Source: CALINF01 sp039990395 (lineage in GTDB: Bacteria > Pseudomonadota > Gammaproteobacteria > Pseudomonadales > Halieaceae). From it: a stretch of DNA of 64,000 bases. The notes under the pieces are model-generated. The model saw only the letters and a program-made list of their open reading frames with translations, was not told the origin of the DNA and made no database searches. Made by a program: the position numbers and the translations under genes. The DNA is taken from the NCBI GenBank assembly GCA_039990395.1, contig JBDXFZ010000111.1, forward strand, positions 1 to 64,000, written 5' to 3'. Positions within the stretch are counted from its first letter, which is position 1, and each line of letters starts with the position of its first letter. Shown in pieces: positions 44,043-52,905 of this stretch.

Positions 44043-45341
44043 CTAAGCTCCAGAGTCAGGCTGGGTATCATCAGAAATTTCTGCATCATCGCCTTTATCT
44101 GGCTCTTGCTCTTTCCACGGGGCGATCCATACCAGCAATGCCATACCGGGTAACGCCAGTACTGCGCATAGCAGAAAGAAGCTTTCCCAGCCTACCCACT
44201 CCACGATAGCGCCAGTGCTCGCATTGGCAAAGGTTCGGGGCAGTGCAGCCAATGCGGTGAACAATGCAAATTGGGTGGCCGCGTAAACCCTGCTGGTTTC
44301 ACGCGCAATAAAAGCCGTAAAGGCGGCGGTTCCCATCCCTACACCCAGATATTCAAACGCAATAACAGCCGCAAGCAGCCACAGTATGGGACCGCTGGCG
44401 GCAAGCAGCGCAAAACCGAGAATGCTGACCAATTGGACAACACCAAACAGCCAGAGTGAACGGTTAATGCCCAGGCGAATCATCACCAACCCGCCTAGCA
44501 GACCTCCAATAATCGCCGGCCATAACGCTGCGTTCTTCGCCACTACGCCGATCTGAGTTTTACTGAATCCCAGGTCGAGATAGAACGGCATCGATAGTGC
44601 CGTGGCCATATTGTCGCCGAGCTTATAGAGAAACATGAAACTGAGAACCACCAGCAAACCCTTAACCCCACGCCGGTTTAGATACTCCCGAAACGGCGCT
44701 ACTAAAGCCTCACGCAAACCTTGCGCCTTTGGTACCTCCGAGGCCGGCTCAGATACCAGAATACTCAATGCCACGCCCGTGAGCATGAATGCGCCGGTGA
44801 TCCAGAATACTGATGACCAGGGCAGGATATCGGCGAGAATAAGGGAGAGTGAACCGGGCACAAGGCTGGAGATACGATAGGCCTGCACATGAATAGAGTT
44901 GCCCAGGCCCAATTCTTCATCTGGCAGTATCTCTCGACGATAAGCATCGACTGCCACGTCCTGAGTGGCGCTAAACAAAGCCACAATAAAAGCGAGCACG
45001 GCAATCAGGCCCGTTGATTGTGAGGGCTGGTAAAGACCCATTACGCCGATGGAAACTACCAACGCCAGCTGCGACATCAACATCCAGCCTCGACGGCGAC
45101 CCAAAAAGGGCGGCACCCATCGATCCATCAATGGCGCCCATAGGAATTTCCAGGTGTAGGGAATACCTACAAGAGCGAACAGGCCGATCTCAGTAAGTGA
45201 CACCCCACCATCGCGCAACCAGGCCGGTACCAACTGAAATAACACATACAAAGGCAAACCGGAGGTGAAACCGGTAAAGACGCAGATGAGCATGCGTTTA
45301 TTGAAAACAGATTGAGCCCAACCCGGTTGCGCTTTACTCAT
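44043..45341 (-). CDS. AmpG-like major facilitator permease
   Basis: The 432-residue MFS protein has about 12 membrane helices. FTGFTSGLPLYVLFQLVPAWLRDGGVSLTEIGLFALVGIPYTWKFLWAPLMDR is typical of AmpG, the importer of anhydro-muropeptides for cell-wall recycling. SATQDVAVDAYRREIL is also a family mark. The start overlaps the sulfotransferase stop by eight bases, an unusual partner. No beta-lactamase genes are near, so the role here is most likely muropeptide uptake, but another substrate is possible. Confidence 0.85.
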   Translation of the reverse strand: MSKAQPGWAQSVFNKRMLICVFTGFTSGLPLYVLFQLVPAWLRDGGVSLTEIGLFALVGIPYTWKFLWAPLMDRWVPPFLGRRRGWMLMSQLALVVSIGVMGLYQPSQSTGLIAVLAFIVALFSATQDVAVDAYRREILPDEELGLGNSIHVQAYRISSLVPGSLSLILADILPWSSVFWITGAFMLTGVALSILVSEPASEVPKAQGLREALVAPFREYLNRRGVKGLLVVLSFMFLYKLGDNMATALSMPFYLDLGFSKTQIGVVAKNAALWPAIIGGLLGGLVMIRLGINRSLWLFGVVQLVSILGFALLAASGPILWLLAAVIAFEYLGVGMGTAAFTAFIARETSRVYAATQFALFTALAALPRTFANASTGAIVEWVGWESFFLLCAVLALPGMALLVWIAPWKEQEPDKGDDAEISDDTQPDSGA

Positions 45342-46053
45342 TGGTGACTTCCAGGCGCGCCAGCGCAGCTAAACGTGCACGGCACGCACGCTGATACAAC
45401 AACACATCATCTGCATGAATCTGCTCTATCTCTCTGCGCTGTTGTTCGTCTTGCACATATACGGCAGGTTGCCCCGGGTTCTCATTCACGCGTTCTGCCT
45501 TCATGCCACTGCTAAAGGTGCGAACAGTCAATGCAAACCGCTCTAGCTCCTGCTCGTAGTGTTCAGATATTCCAATAAAGCTGAAACGCGCAGCTGGAAA
45601 ACCCCAAAGAAATTTACCGTACAGATTGCGCAACTCAGGCGCACGGTAGAATTGCTCAAAAGACCAGTTTTCTTCCACGACTTTGGCATGCAGTGGTAAA
45701 GCTGATTGCGGGTCATAGCTGCGACGCCAATAATGATAGTGCGACCCGAGCCGCTCAACGGGCTCGCGAAGCCAGGTAATAAAAAGCGCAGGCCGTCGTA
45801 CAAAACGGTACTTAACCGGCAAGAAGTGTCCGTGAATACAGACTGTGGATTCGCTAGCACTCAACCCGATCATGTTTGCGCCAGCTAATGCCATTGCTCT
45901 ACCAATACGGGCCGTTGCGTGCGCCTGCAACGGTCGGTCACCGTAGTCCTCGACAAAACCTTGCCCATACTCGTTCTTAAGCGCCAGACCAAAGCTGGAA
46001 CCGGCCGTTTTAGGCATATGCAAGGAGATCAGGATGGGTGCGGTCACGATCAA
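45334..46053 (-). CDS. Small PAPS-dependent sulfotransferase-like protein
   Basis: The 239-residue cytosolic protein has the PAPS 5'-phosphosulfate loop HMPKTAGSSF (about 12-21) and a 3'-phosphate motif WLREPVERLGSHYHYW (about 93-108), as in carbohydrate sulfotransferases of the HS2ST-like family. The acceptor is unknown. It overlaps the AmpG-like gene and follows the large sulfotransferase/glycosyltransferase gene on the same strand, which suggests a surface glycan target. The start is uncertain: TTG at 46053 or GTG at 46047, both without a clear SD. Confidence 0.8.
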   Translation of the reverse strand: MIVTAPILISLHMPKTAGSSFGLALKNEYGQGFVEDYGDRPLQAHATARIGRAMALAGANMIGLSASESTVCIHGHFLPVKYRFVRRPALFITWLREPVERLGSHYHYWRRSYDPQSALPLHAKVVEENWSFEQFYRAPELRNLYGKFLWGFPAARFSFIGISEHYEQELERFALTVRTFSSGMKAERVNENPGQPAVYVQDEQQRREIEQIHADDVLLYQRACRARLAALARLEVTNE

Positions 46054-46157
46054 TATGATACCGATATCAACCAGCGCTAGATAGCAGCGATGTCAGACAA
46101 ACCCCGCATAAGAGCTAACTATTCAGTCATTTAAGCGCGCTATAGAGTGCAGGCGGT

Positions 46158-49100
46158 CTAACTATCACGCTGCGGCGAACCAAAGTCCTGCTCGATAATC
46201 TGAGCCGCGCGACTTGCGCTAAAATGTAAATCCAACCAAGGCTGATAGGCTGGCAATTTGCTCAGTAAGGCAGAATCACCCGCTGCGATTGCCAGCACCT
46301 TGTCGGCGAACTCCTGCGGCGATTCGCAAATCTCCATCACCGTGTCTGCCTCGGGAATACCCTCTGCGCCTACGGCTGTAGTGAGCAATGGCACACTCTG
46401 TTGAATAGCTTCAATGACCTTTCCTTTCACGCCTGCACCATAGCGCAACGGCACAACAGCAAGCTGCACCTTGCGATAGAGCGCGTCCAACTCTTCATCG
46501 CTTAAATAGCCATACACTTTTACATTCAGCTGCTGCAGTTCAGTCACGGCATCGGTTGGATTAGAGCCAACCACATGCAACACAACTGAAGGGTTCTGCG
46601 CCGCCACCAAAGGCATCACGTGCTCAACAAACCACGATACGGCGTCTACATTCGGGGGGTGATTGAACCCCCCAACAAACAAAATGCCTGCTCGCTGCTC
46701 CGGTAAATACTCCAGCGCCTCCCGTGGTGGCAAGGCGTAAAGAGGAATTGCTTTTACATCTAGCTCCGGTCGCACCTGGGCAATTTGCGCGACCTCAACC
46801 TCAGAGGGGTAGTACACGGTATCAACTCGATCAAAAACGGCGAACTCACGCCGCTGCCACTGCTGAGCAGCCTTCTCGAGTTCTGCGTCACCCTTTATGG
46901 CAAACTCACGTTGCACCCGCAAATAGTGTAAGTCGTGACCGAAAAATACAATCTTGGGCTTAGGGTTCATACGCTCGAGGCTATCAAGAAACTGCTCTGC
47001 CACATGCGGCCTGTGCAGGTAGATGTTGTCGATATAGCCGGCGTTCTCTCTCAACCACTTGTCGAGATTACGCGCCATATATTCACCCACAAGCACTTCA
47101 ACACCCATCTGTTGTAACATCGCCGTGTAGGGTTTGTGGGGAAAGAAATTTGCCCCCATGAACTGCACTCGATATCCCATATCCAACATCAGCTGCACAT
47201 ATTGCATCGTGGAGCGTGACCCAGCGTCTTTGTCGTAGTGTGGTACATAGTGATCGATAAACAACACAGTGCGCTTATGCGGGGAACGATCTCGCGCATA
47301 AAACACTTGTTCAGCATTCGCAAAATGATCCGCTTCCAGCAGCTCTTGCCACTTCAACCGAAAGGTTTCCTGATTTGTAACCTGATACTGCTTTACACCG
47401 GAGGTTACGTCGGTGCCATTACTCACCCCTTCAAAATGAAACACCTTTGCCGCGGGCTGGTAGATAACTTTGTAGCCTTTTTCGCGCGCCATAAATGCAA
47501 GATCTGCATCTTCGTAATAGGCTGGCACGTAGCGCTCATCAAAGCCACCCATCTCCTGCCAAAGACCAGCGCGAACCAGTAAGCAGGCTCCGGATACGTA
47601 GTCTACTTCTTTCACATAGTTGTATTGTGGTTTGTCGGGATCGTCAGCGCGGCCAAAATTCCAGGCAGAGCCGTCGTTCCACATGATGCCACCGGCTTCC
47701 TGCAGTTTGCCGTCTGCAAACAATAGCTTAGGGCCGACAATCCCTACGCTGGCATCACGCTCCAGGACTTCCATCATCGAGGTCAGCCACCCCTGGCAGA
47801 CCGCCGTATCGTTATTGAGAAACAGCAGGTTGTCACCGCGCGCCAGTTTGGCCGCAGCGTTGCAGTTTTTCAGAAAGCGCAGGTTTTCTTCGCCACGGGA
47901 CACAACCACGTTGCGAATTCGTTGCTCAATCGACTGCGTTAGGTCTGTAGAGCAGTCATCGGCAATAATCACTTCGTAGGTAACATCACTGGTGTTCTCG
48001 AGTAACGCTTTGAGGCAGTTCACCGTAACCCGATAATCGTTATATACCGGTACGATGATGGACACTTGTGGCTGCTCTACTGCGGGAAACACGAGTTCGA
48101 GCGAATCGAGGCTTTCATCCAGGCTTGCCGGGTCGAAAACAGTGCCATCGGCGTCAGCATCCGGAAAGCGGCTGTCTATCCAAACCTTCAGGTCATCTGA
48201 ATTGGAATTCAGAAACACCGACGATGCTCTTTTGAGGCGTGCCATACTGAAGCTACGCACAGACCCAGCCGGATTCTCGAACACATAGCGAACCACATCA
48301 CCCGCCAGGGTTAACTTATTGGGGGGTCGCTCTGGCTTTTCCTGCTCGAATTTCTCAAAGTGTATGTGAGCATCCACAAGCGCATCTTCATAGCTTGTGC
48401 TCTTGCCTCGCTGCAAGGTTACCAGCCGGTAGACTCTGCGCAGGCCTCTGCTCAGTGATCCCAGCGAGGAGTTTTCGAAAGCCAATAATTTGTGAAAAGT
48501 GCCAGTAGACACCTCAAAAAGGTATTCTGCCTTCTTCTGTACCTCTTTGTGCCGGGCAATCTCATCCTTGTGCCGGGCAACCTCATCCTTGTGCGCATGC
48601 GCTAGAGACGAATGCTCATCCGAGAGTGAGTGATACACCTTTTCGAGCGCTTTGTGTGTTTTCTTTTCTTTCTTGTGTGCCTTGGTAAGCGACACATGCT
48701 CAGACTCAACCACCGCCAGTTGCTTAATCAACGAATCCCGTTCAAGAGTGCGCTCGTCCAAGCGTACCCGGGTTTCGCTAGCATCAGACAACGGCTCCAC
48801 TAAAGACGACAAGTCCTGTAGTCGATATGCGAGCGTGTCATCTTCTACAGGAATAGGTCCAAGCGACTCACCGGCGCACAACGCATCACAATAAGTGGCA
48901 AGCGCTTGCTGGGACGGGGTCATTAACAACTCAAACTGGTCGTCTAGTTGCTTACCCGATTGCCCCAGCGAGTCATCAAACACAGACGTGGGCGTGGCGG
49001 TTAGCTCAATGCCCAACTCTTTGAGTCTGGATACCAGCGCGGCGGCCTCACTATCAGGCGATGCGGCAAACCGCTCGAAAGACACCGCCACATGCTGCTC

Positions 49101-49595
49101 ACGCGCACCAATGATCCCAATCGCCGCGCGGTTATAGTATTCCCACAACGCCAAGCCAAGCTGCAGAGGAAATCGGTTACGCTTGTACAGCGAGTAAGCC
49201 ACCGCCGCGGGTGAGCGATAAACGTATACGGGGATCGCATCAGTCAATGCGGCCTGCCATGCTGGCCATGTCACTAACAAGCGGGGATCTTTCACTAACC
49301 AGGGAGGCTGACTATTGAGTTGTGCAACAATGTCACGAACCTGTTCGGCTTCAACCGTCAGGCTCTCTCCCGAGACGACCGGGCTAAACCAAGCGCCGCC
49401 AGCAGATTCAAGCAGCGCCTCATTCAGTGCTACAACGTCATTTCTTTCCCAGAAGCCGTGGGGGTTATCATCCTGATCAACAAGGAGGTCAGCTGATTCT
49501 CCAGCGTAGGCGCCTGCTTTAACCAGCGCTCCGGCTACCATTGAGGTACCAGACCGGTGCATACCCAGCACCACTAGGTTTCTCGCTGGCGTCAC
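46158..49595 (-). CDS. Sulfotransferase-coiled coil-GT2-GT4 multidomain glycan-modifying protein
   Basis: The 1145-residue protein fuses three catalytic modules. Residues about 5-245 are a sulfotransferase with PAPS loop GMHRSGTS (11-18), NPHGFWE (44-50) and a 3'-phosphate-like YVYRSPAAVAYSL (123-135). Residues about 275-360 are coiled coil rich in Lys, Glu and His. Residues about 511-745 are a GT2 domain with VSIIVPVYND, ADDCSTD (545-551) and the metal motif NNDTAV (594-599). Residues about 770-1130 resemble GT4, with GILFVGGFNHPPNVDAVSWF and the RYGAGVKGKVIEA donor-site motif. The start is GTG with a modest GAAGAAAG SD. It probably elongates and sulfates a surface glycan; donor and acceptor sugars cannot be read. 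Confidence 0.88.
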   Translation of the reverse strand: MTPARNLVVLGMHRSGTSMVAGALVKAGAYAGESADLLVDQDDNPHGFWERNDVVALNEALLESAGGAWFSPVVSGESLTVEAEQVRDIVAQLNSQPPWLVKDPRLLVTWPAWQAALTDAIPVYVYRSPAAVAYSLYKRNRFPLQLGLALWEYYNRAAIGIIGAREQHVAVSFERFAASPDSEAAALVSRLKELGIELTATPTSVFDDSLGQSGKQLDDQFELLMTPSQQALATYCDALCAGESLGPIPVEDDTLAYRLQDLSSLVEPLSDASETRVRLDERTLERDSLIKQLAVVESEHVSLTKAHKKEKKTHKALEKVYHSLSDEHSSLAHAHKDEVARHKDEIARHKEVQKKAEYLFEVSTGTFHKLLAFENSSLGSLSRGLRRVYRLVTLQRGKSTSYEDALVDAHIHFEKFEQEKPERPPNKLTLAGDVVRYVFENPAGSVRSFSMARLKRASSVFLNSNSDDLKVWIDSRFPDADADGTVFDPASLDESLDSLELVFPAVEQPQVSIIVPVYNDYRVTVNCLKALLENTSDVTYEVIIADDCSTDLTQSIEQRIRNVVVSRGEENLRFLKNCNAAAKLARGDNLLFLNNDTAVCQGWLTSMMEVLERDASVGIVGPKLLFADGKLQEAGGIMWNDGSAWNFGRADDPDKPQYNYVKEVDYVSGACLLVRAGLWQEMGGFDERYVPAYYEDADLAFMAREKGYKVIYQPAAKVFHFEGVSNGTDVTSGVKQYQVTNQETFRLKWQELLEADHFANAEQVFYARDRSPHKRTVLFIDHYVPHYDKDAGSRSTMQYVQLMLDMGYRVQFMGANFFPHKPYTAMLQQMGVEVLVGEYMARNLDKWLRENAGYIDNIYLHRPHVAEQFLDSLERMNPKPKIVFFGHDLHYLRVQREFAIKGDAELEKAAQQWQRREFAVFDRVDTVYYPSEVEVAQIAQVRPELDVKAIPLYALPPREALEYLPEQRAGILFVGGFNHPPNVDAVSWFVEHVMPLVAAQNPSVVLHVVGSNPTDAVTELQQLNVKVYGYLSDEELDALYRKVQLAVVPLRYGAGVKGKVIEAIQQSVPLLTTAVGAEGIPEADTVMEICESPQEFADKVLAIAAGDSALLSKLPAYQPWLDLHFSASRAAQIIEQDFGSPQRDS
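48548..48589. repeat. Two tandem 21-bp repeats inside the fusion gene
   Basis: Two 21-bp copies differing at one base lie head to tail (48548-48568 and 48569-48589), with a partial third. Each encodes one heptad (ARHKDEI/V) of the coiled coil. The near-identity at DNA level shows a recent in-frame duplication that lengthens the coil by one turn unit. Confidence 0.85.
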
Positions 49596-49628
49596 AACAC
49601 TTTCTTCAAGGCTTACTGACTAAGTACA

Positions 49629-50525
49629 TCAGTCTTTGTAGGGCGCGAGTAGCTCCCGCATTGCTGCATCGTCAATGCTCGTTTCATCGGTAAAACGAAA
49701 GGATTCATTATACTCGCGTACTTTCATCTTCTTGTATTCCGTTGTTATATCACTAACGATCGCATCCCTTACCTGGTTATACGGACGGAAGTACCCTTCC
49801 TCAATAGCATCTAACCTTATCAAGTGAAGACCAAAACTAGACCCCACCATGGGTGAAACCTGCCCAACCTTCTCCAGTTCAAACAGCGCCTTGCGATATG
49901 CTTTGTCTACTTGGGGGTCTGTCAGAGCCACAGCCAGAGACAGAGAGCCTCCCTTACGGGCCGTGCCTACATCTTCAGACCTATTTCTCGCCACATCCTC
50001 GAAGGGCATTATGTCGAGCTCTGCTTGAATCTCCTTCATCTCTTCGCCACGACTTTGCCAAAGACACTTGGGAGGAGCGCACCTTAGTAGAATATGAGAC
50101 GACTGACGCTTTTCCGGTATCCAAGCATACTTTTTCTTCTGCGTCTGATAACGCTCCTTTGCAAGCGCAGTCAGGTCTGGCACAACCAAACTGTCTGTAA
50201 ACTGCCGGAAAATAAAGACTTGCATTGTTTTTTGTTTAGCCATTTCTTTGCGCCAATAATCGACACCATCCTTTTCGGGTGTCATCTCCTCAGCTTGCTG
50301 CGCCATTTTCTTTATCGCTACTGCCTGATTTAACAGGTTATAAAGTGCTGCATCATCAGTAGCTGCAGCCTCCTTCATCTCTGGCGTCCAACTATCAACA
50401 ATAAGCCTTAACTCCTCAAGGTGTAGCTCCGTATTTCCATCTTTCACCACTGGCTCGTTAGCAAAACCGGTCTGTGAAGACATAAACAACATACCGCACA
50501 TAAGGGATAGCAAATATTTTTGCAC
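49629..50525 (-). CDS. Periplasmic parvulin-type peptidyl-prolyl isomerase
   Basis: The GTG at 50525 has AAGG six bases upstream and gives 298 residues with a signal peptide (YLLSLMCGMLFMSSQTGFA). A helical chaperone-like N-domain follows, then a PpiC/parvulin domain (about 140-250) with SSHILLRC, a FEDVARNRSED block, RKGGSLSL and SSFGLHLIRLDAIEEG. It resembles PpiC/SurA-type folding helpers of the periplasm. Three cysteines in the domain (CAPPKCLW and upstream) are unusual. It sits just downstream of the abundant secreted protein gene, past its terminator, so a dedicated folding role is possible but inferred. Confidence 0.85.
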   Translation of the reverse strand: MQKYLLSLMCGMLFMSSQTGFANEPVVKDGNTELHLEELRLIVDSWTPEMKEAAATDDAALYNLLNQAVAIKKMAQQAEEMTPEKDGVDYWRKEMAKQKTMQVFIFRQFTDSLVVPDLTALAKERYQTQKKKYAWIPEKRQSSHILLRCAPPKCLWQSRGEEMKEIQAELDIMPFEDVARNRSEDVGTARKGGSLSLAVALTDPQVDKAYRKALFELEKVGQVSPMVGSSFGLHLIRLDAIEEGYFRPYNQVRDAIVSDITTEYKKMKVREYNESFRFTDETSIDDAAMRELLAPYKD

Positions 50526-50551
50526 GACGTACCTTCTTTTCAATGTTACAT

Positions 50552-50580
50552 AAAAAAACCGGCGCCCTTAGGCGCCGGTT
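50552..50580 (-). terminator. Rho-independent terminator of the secreted-protein gene
   Basis: A perfect 10-bp GC-rich stem (50557-50566 with 50571-50580, four-base loop) is followed on the minus strand by a T-run. It lies 34 bases after the stop at 50615, just before the parvulin gene. Confidence 0.9.
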
Positions 50581-50614
50581 CGTTCTTTACTTCGCTTACA
50601 TATGTTCCAAGCGA

Positions 50615-52084
50615 TTATGAGCCATAAGCATGGTCAACTGCGCGACCATAGTTTCTCGTTTCGTCGTCGCCGAAGTTACGTGACCAAACCGCGAAACCAA
50701 TAATTGGCGGTGCAGTATTGACAACGTCTCCTCGAGAAGAGAACGAACCAGTAGCGTTCGGATCAGCTGCCCAAACTTGCTGGGGAGCTTTAGCAGCAGA
50801 AGAAGTTACTGAAAGCTCGGCCCAACCGCTGCTCGCGCCATCGATAGCTACTTCAAATTTTTGCGCATACTGACTACCCAGAACCGGAGTATCAGACCAA
50901 GTGATTACGTTAACTTCATTCACCAGATCGGTACCGTTGGTAATAGTTGTAGCTGGAGAAACTACCAAGTCGCCATCTTCTGGAGTGAAAGATGTTTCTT
51001 CACGGTCATAGAACTTCACTCGAGCACGAACAGGAATGTCGCGAGTATCGCATGACCCAGCCGCACACGCGCCAGTGGTCGCCAAAGTTTCAATATCAAC
51101 CATCAAATACTGGCCGGGGATTGTTACTACCCAATCAGTATTTACGCCGAAAGCGTCGCTTTGGTTGTTAGACCAATCATTAGAGATTGAAGATGCACCC
51201 AGCACTCTACGAATCACTGAATCGTAAAGATCTGCGTCTCCACCAACACGACCAGGGGCACCAATGGGGCCTCCGTCCAGGTTAGGCTGTTCAAAGTTGA
51301 ATGGGTCATACTGTGGCACACCATCAACTACCAACAAAGCTTCTTGGTTGGTCATCATTGGAGTTGATGCAAACCCCTCAATCATTACCGCATTGTTGCC
51401 ATACTCCAAACCAGCAGTCTTGTTGCGGGTAAAGTATGTCACCATCAAAGCGTCACTAGGAGTATCTGTGTACATGTTTGCCACAGTTCCATCTGTAGTC
51501 AAAGCCGCGTTGTGAACACCCTTAAATTCAACCATACCTGCATTAGCTGCATCTACGCGGAAAAAGTTAGCGCGTACATTTGCACAATCGTCCGGCTCAC
51601 CAGCTTTGTGCAGTGCAGATTTTGCAATTTGCGTACCTTGATCAGCCTGAGCCATACCGATCACTTCGATATAACCTTCGCCTGCACCCTCAGCAAACGT
51701 ATCCGGCATGCGGAAACGGTTAGTGCCTTCATTAGGTGAAGGAGCGGTACACGTCTTGTCATCTGTCTCTACGAACACGCCCTTTTCATCAGACTGGATA
51801 GAACCTACCCATTCGTCCTTGGGGGACATAATCAGGTTGAAGTCGAGCGCGTCAAGGGAATCGCTTCCACGACGCAACCGCAGCTTCACTACCTGGGTAG
51901 CCTCTGTCGTATTGATAATGTGTATACCAGTGTTATAACCGTTCGCAGTGGTGTAGTAAGGAACGATACCCAAATCGCCCACGTTTCGGCTTGAGACTTC
52001 TTGTGCAGATGTAACACCTGCGAAGCCGGCAGACACAACTGCAACAGCAGCGGCCAAGCCAATTGGTCTAAATGTATTACTCAT
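50615..52084 (-). CDS. Secreted protein of unknown function, probably abundant (surface-layer candidate)
   Basis: The 489-residue protein has a signal peptide (FRPIGLAAAVAVVSAGFAGVTSAQE, cut near residue 27). The mature part is acidic and rich in Asp, Asn, Thr, Gly and Val, probably beta-rich, with two close cysteine pairs and no membrane segment. The opening DLGIVPYYTTANGYNTGIHIINTTEATQVVKLRLRRG recalls a widespread unnamed group of gammaproteobacterial secreted proteins, from memory only. It has a near-consensus promoter, a palindromic AGGAGCTCCT SD and a strong private terminator, so it is a single-gene unit built for high expression. Function and final location (outer surface, periplasm or medium) are unknown. 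Confidence 0.85.
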   Translation of the reverse strand: MSNTFRPIGLAAAVAVVSAGFAGVTSAQEVSSRNVGDLGIVPYYTTANGYNTGIHIINTTEATQVVKLRLRRGSDSLDALDFNLIMSPKDEWVGSIQSDEKGVFVETDDKTCTAPSPNEGTNRFRMPDTFAEGAGEGYIEVIGMAQADQGTQIAKSALHKAGEPDDCANVRANFFRVDAANAGMVEFKGVHNAALTTDGTVANMYTDTPSDALMVTYFTRNKTAGLEYGNNAVMIEGFASTPMMTNQEALLVVDGVPQYDPFNFEQPNLDGGPIGAPGRVGGDADLYDSVIRRVLGASSISNDWSNNQSDAFGVNTDWVVTIPGQYLMVDIETLATTGACAAGSCDTRDIPVRARVKFYDREETSFTPEDGDLVVSPATTITNGTDLVNEVNVITWSDTPVLGSQYAQKFEVAIDGASSGWAELSVTSSAAKAPQQVWAADPNATGSFSSRGDVVNTAPPIIGFAVWSRNFGDDETRNYGRAVDHAYGS

Positions 52085-52137
52085 AAGGAGCTCCTAATGT
52101 TTTACTTCACAATCAATTTTTTTAAATTGCTAGCGCT

Positions 52138-52165
52138 ATTATTGCTAACTGCAGCCAGCTGTCAA
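52138..52165 (-). promoter_or_regulatory. Near-consensus sigma-70 promoter of the secreted-protein gene
   Basis: On the minus strand a perfect TTGACA (52160-52165) and AATAAT (52138-52143, five of six) are separated by 16 bp. The predicted start is near 52131, about 47 bases before the ATG, with an A/T-rich leader. The -35 begins only 11 bp beyond the stop of the upstream lipoprotein gene. Confidence 0.8.
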
Positions 52166-52175
52166 CCACAACAAC

Positions 52176-52628
52176 TCACGCCTCTGCGCTAAACCACCAC
52201 TTGCCATCTATCAGAATCCACTGCTCGATGGCCGATGATGTCATTGCACCAAAAGCTATTGAAGCTGCCGAGGAAAATTTGGTCGGTTTGGACATGACCC
52301 GCACCGCCACACTCGCTACAGCTGCATCGGCATCATATGTGAGCACTTCTACCTCTGTCAACTCCCGTTCCAACATCTCGGAAAAGTTTTTGCTATACAG
52401 ATGCTTAGGAAAGATTCTTCTGTAGTTAGGTGTCATGAGTTCCCAGGCACCTTCGTAGTCCTTGGCGATGATCAATTGCCAGCGCTCAGTGGCGCGCTCC
52501 TGCAACTGCGCTTCGAGCTCAGGCGTGAGTTCTTGAGGCTGCGAGCAGCCAACCATGAACAGTGCCAGGCCAAAGGCGATTATTAACGCACAGGAGGTTT
52601 TCAACGACTTACAATACATGGGTAACAT
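52176..52628 (-). CDS. Small lipoprotein of unknown function
   Basis: The 150-residue product has a signal peptide with lipobox FMVGC; Cys is near residue 27 and is followed by SQPQELTPELEAQLQERA. After an alpha-helical start the mature domain (RWQLIIAKDYEGAWELMTPNYRRIFP...WILIDGKWWFSAEA) resembles the small NTF2-like/DUF4440 fold, a weak call by pattern. The Met at 52628 is preferred to one three codons later. It lies between the gsp operon and the secreted-protein gene, on the same strand. Confidence 0.75.
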   Translation of the reverse strand: MLPMYCKSLKTSCALIIAFGLALFMVGCSQPQELTPELEAQLQERATERWQLIIAKDYEGAWELMTPNYRRIFPKHLYSKNFSEMLERELTEVEVLTYDADAAVASVAVRVMSKPTKFSSAASIAFGAMTSSAIEQWILIDGKWWFSAEA

Positions 52629-52905
52629 CTTGTCTTTACTGCGTTTTTTTAGATGACGCGCGATTATACAGCGTGGCCCACATTGCGCAAGTAAAGCCAC
52701 CGCGACACTGCCCAGCCTACTCAATAGCAAAGCTTAGAAAAGAGGTTTGACCATGGGAATCGCTACCGACTCGCGCTTGCCCGGCTTGAAACCAAGGCTC
52801 ACCGACCTAATTCGAATCCTGGCTTGAAGCGAACTATCAGCAGATTCCCTTCTCAGAAAAAGCCAGATCCCGGAGCTAAAAGCCTGACTGTGAAAAGTAC
52901 CAAAA

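Noticed and set aside
52097..52192. 31-codon plus-strand frame with a lipoprotein-like signal as a real gene
   Set aside because: It lies exactly on the promoter and leader of the opposite gene and has no promoter of its own; kept only as an observation.
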